Assembly (NCBI GenBank): GCA_934167135.1
Contig: CAKPKI010000011.1
Location: forward strand, 1 to 24,349
DNA from: an uncultured Clostridia bacterium
GTDB taxonomy: Bacteria > Bacillota > Clostridia > TANB77 > CAG-508
Direction of reading: 5' to 3'
DNA: 24,349 bases
A program made the translations under genes and the position numbers. The notes under the pieces are model-generated. The model made no database searches and was not told the DNA's origin. It worked only from the letters and a program-made list of their open reading frames with translations. Positions 24,083-24,349 of the stretch are shown in pieces; the stretch's first letter is position 1, and each line of letters begins with the position of its first letter.

Positions 24083-24349
24083 CTATTTTATTTTTTCTAT
24101 TTCTTCCTCACTTAATCCTGTTATTTCTGCTATCTGTTTTGTTGACATTTTTTGCTCTTTTAACTTTTTTGCTATTTCTTTTAATTTGTTCGTTGTTTCT
24201 CTTTTTTCTTGTTCTCGTCCCTCTTCTCGGCCTTCCTCTCTGCCAATCTCTTTTCCCTGTTTAATTCCATCTTCTCTAGCCCAATCAAGTGCTGACTTTT
24301 CCTCTAATTTAGACATCAATCTAATTTCCGCTAATCTTTTTACCTCTTC
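24083..24349 (-). CDS. C-terminal tail of an Rpn-family PD-(D/E)XK nuclease/putative transposase, partial
   Basis: The frame is open from the right window edge, so the gene continues upstream of what is shown; 88 residues of its C-terminus are visible. They read EEVKRLAEIRLMSKLEEK, then a charged repeat of GREEGREEGREQEKRE, and a final helix-turn-helix-like end (KEQKMSTKQIAEITGLSEEE). This is the typical tail of Rpn/YhgA-like recombination-promoting nucleases, in which a variable number of EEGRxEG repeats precedes the STEEIAxxTGLSxEEI end. The nuclease domain is outside the window, so activity cannot be judged. Such genes are common and mobile in gut Firmicutes and mark a possible accessory boundary. 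Confidence 0.8.
   Translation of the reverse strand, partial: EEVKRLAEIRLMSKLEEKSALDWAREDGIKQGKEIGREEGREEGREQEKRETTNKLKEIAKKLKEQKMSTKQIAEITGLSEEEIEKIK

Noticed and set aside
24055..24264. Plus-strand frame rich in Leu and Phe after the protease gene
   Set aside because: It is the mirror of the charged tail of the Rpn-type gene on the minus strand.
1..24349. CRISPR arrays, tRNA or rRNA genes, insertion sequence ends, phage attachment sites
   Set aside because: No regularly spaced repeats, cloverleaf structures, transposase core domains or terminal inverted repeats were seen; only the tail of an Rpn-type nuclease hints at mobility.

Overview
The window looks like a chromosomal segment of a low-GC, probably anaerobic Firmicute, most likely a gut-type Clostridium relative. 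The DNA is very AT-rich, most ribosome binding sites are AAGGAG-like, promoters match the SigA consensus, and the left edge carries a pyruvate formate-lyase gene. The taxonomic call is an inference from composition and gene content, not from a marker gene.

Layout. (1) 1-2687: the 5' end of pflB (minus) diverges from tex (plus), each with a clear promoter, and tex ends at a bidirectional terminator. (2) 2685-4324: an HD-GYP response regulator (minus) diverges from a small Xre-type repressor (plus); the gap between them holds three inverted-repeat structures. (3) 4309-13151: an eight-gene minus-strand operon with very tight spacing. In transcription order it encodes a PlsC-type acyltransferase, an acyl-AMP/acyl-CoA ligase, a cobalamin-binding radical SAM enzyme, a CDP-alcohol phosphatidyltransferase, an LRAT/NlpC-P60-like thiol enzyme, PEP mutase, phosphonopyruvate decarboxylase, and a fusion of a nucleotidyltransferase with an iron-dependent alcohol dehydrogenase. 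(4) 13333-22615: a second minus-strand operon with a 2481-residue two-module NRPS ending in a thioester reductase domain (C-A-T-C-A-T-R), followed by a 7TM-PAS histidine kinase. (5) 22616-24349: an HtrA-like membrane-anchored serine protease (plus), then the C-terminal tail of an Rpn-type PD-(D/E)XK nuclease (minus, running off the window).

How the genes fit together. The first operon reads as a phosphonolipid pathway. PEP is isomerised to phosphonopyruvate, decarboxylated to phosphonoacetaldehyde and reduced to 2-hydroxyethylphosphonate (HEP). HEP is activated, probably as CMP-HEP, and its phosphonate is moved to a lipid or other alcohol by the CDP-alcohol transferase. The acyl ligase and PlsC enzyme would supply or remodel acyl groups. 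PEP mutase, decarboxylase, dehydrogenase, cytidylyltransferase and cobalamin radical SAM enzyme together recall the early fosfomycin pathway, where CMP-HEP is C-methylated by Fom3, but here the genes sit beside lipid enzymes. The NRPS resembles the reductase-terminated dipeptide aldehyde/pyrazinone synthetases known from gut Clostridia.

The two operons share a roughly 37-bp upstream element (33 of 38 aligned columns identical) at nearly the same distance from their -35 boxes. I read this as one regulon, and it is the best sequence evidence that the NRPS and phosphonate-lipid genes act together. No phosphopantetheinyl transferase, dedicated exporter, AEP transaminase or response regulator paired with the kinase is present in the window.
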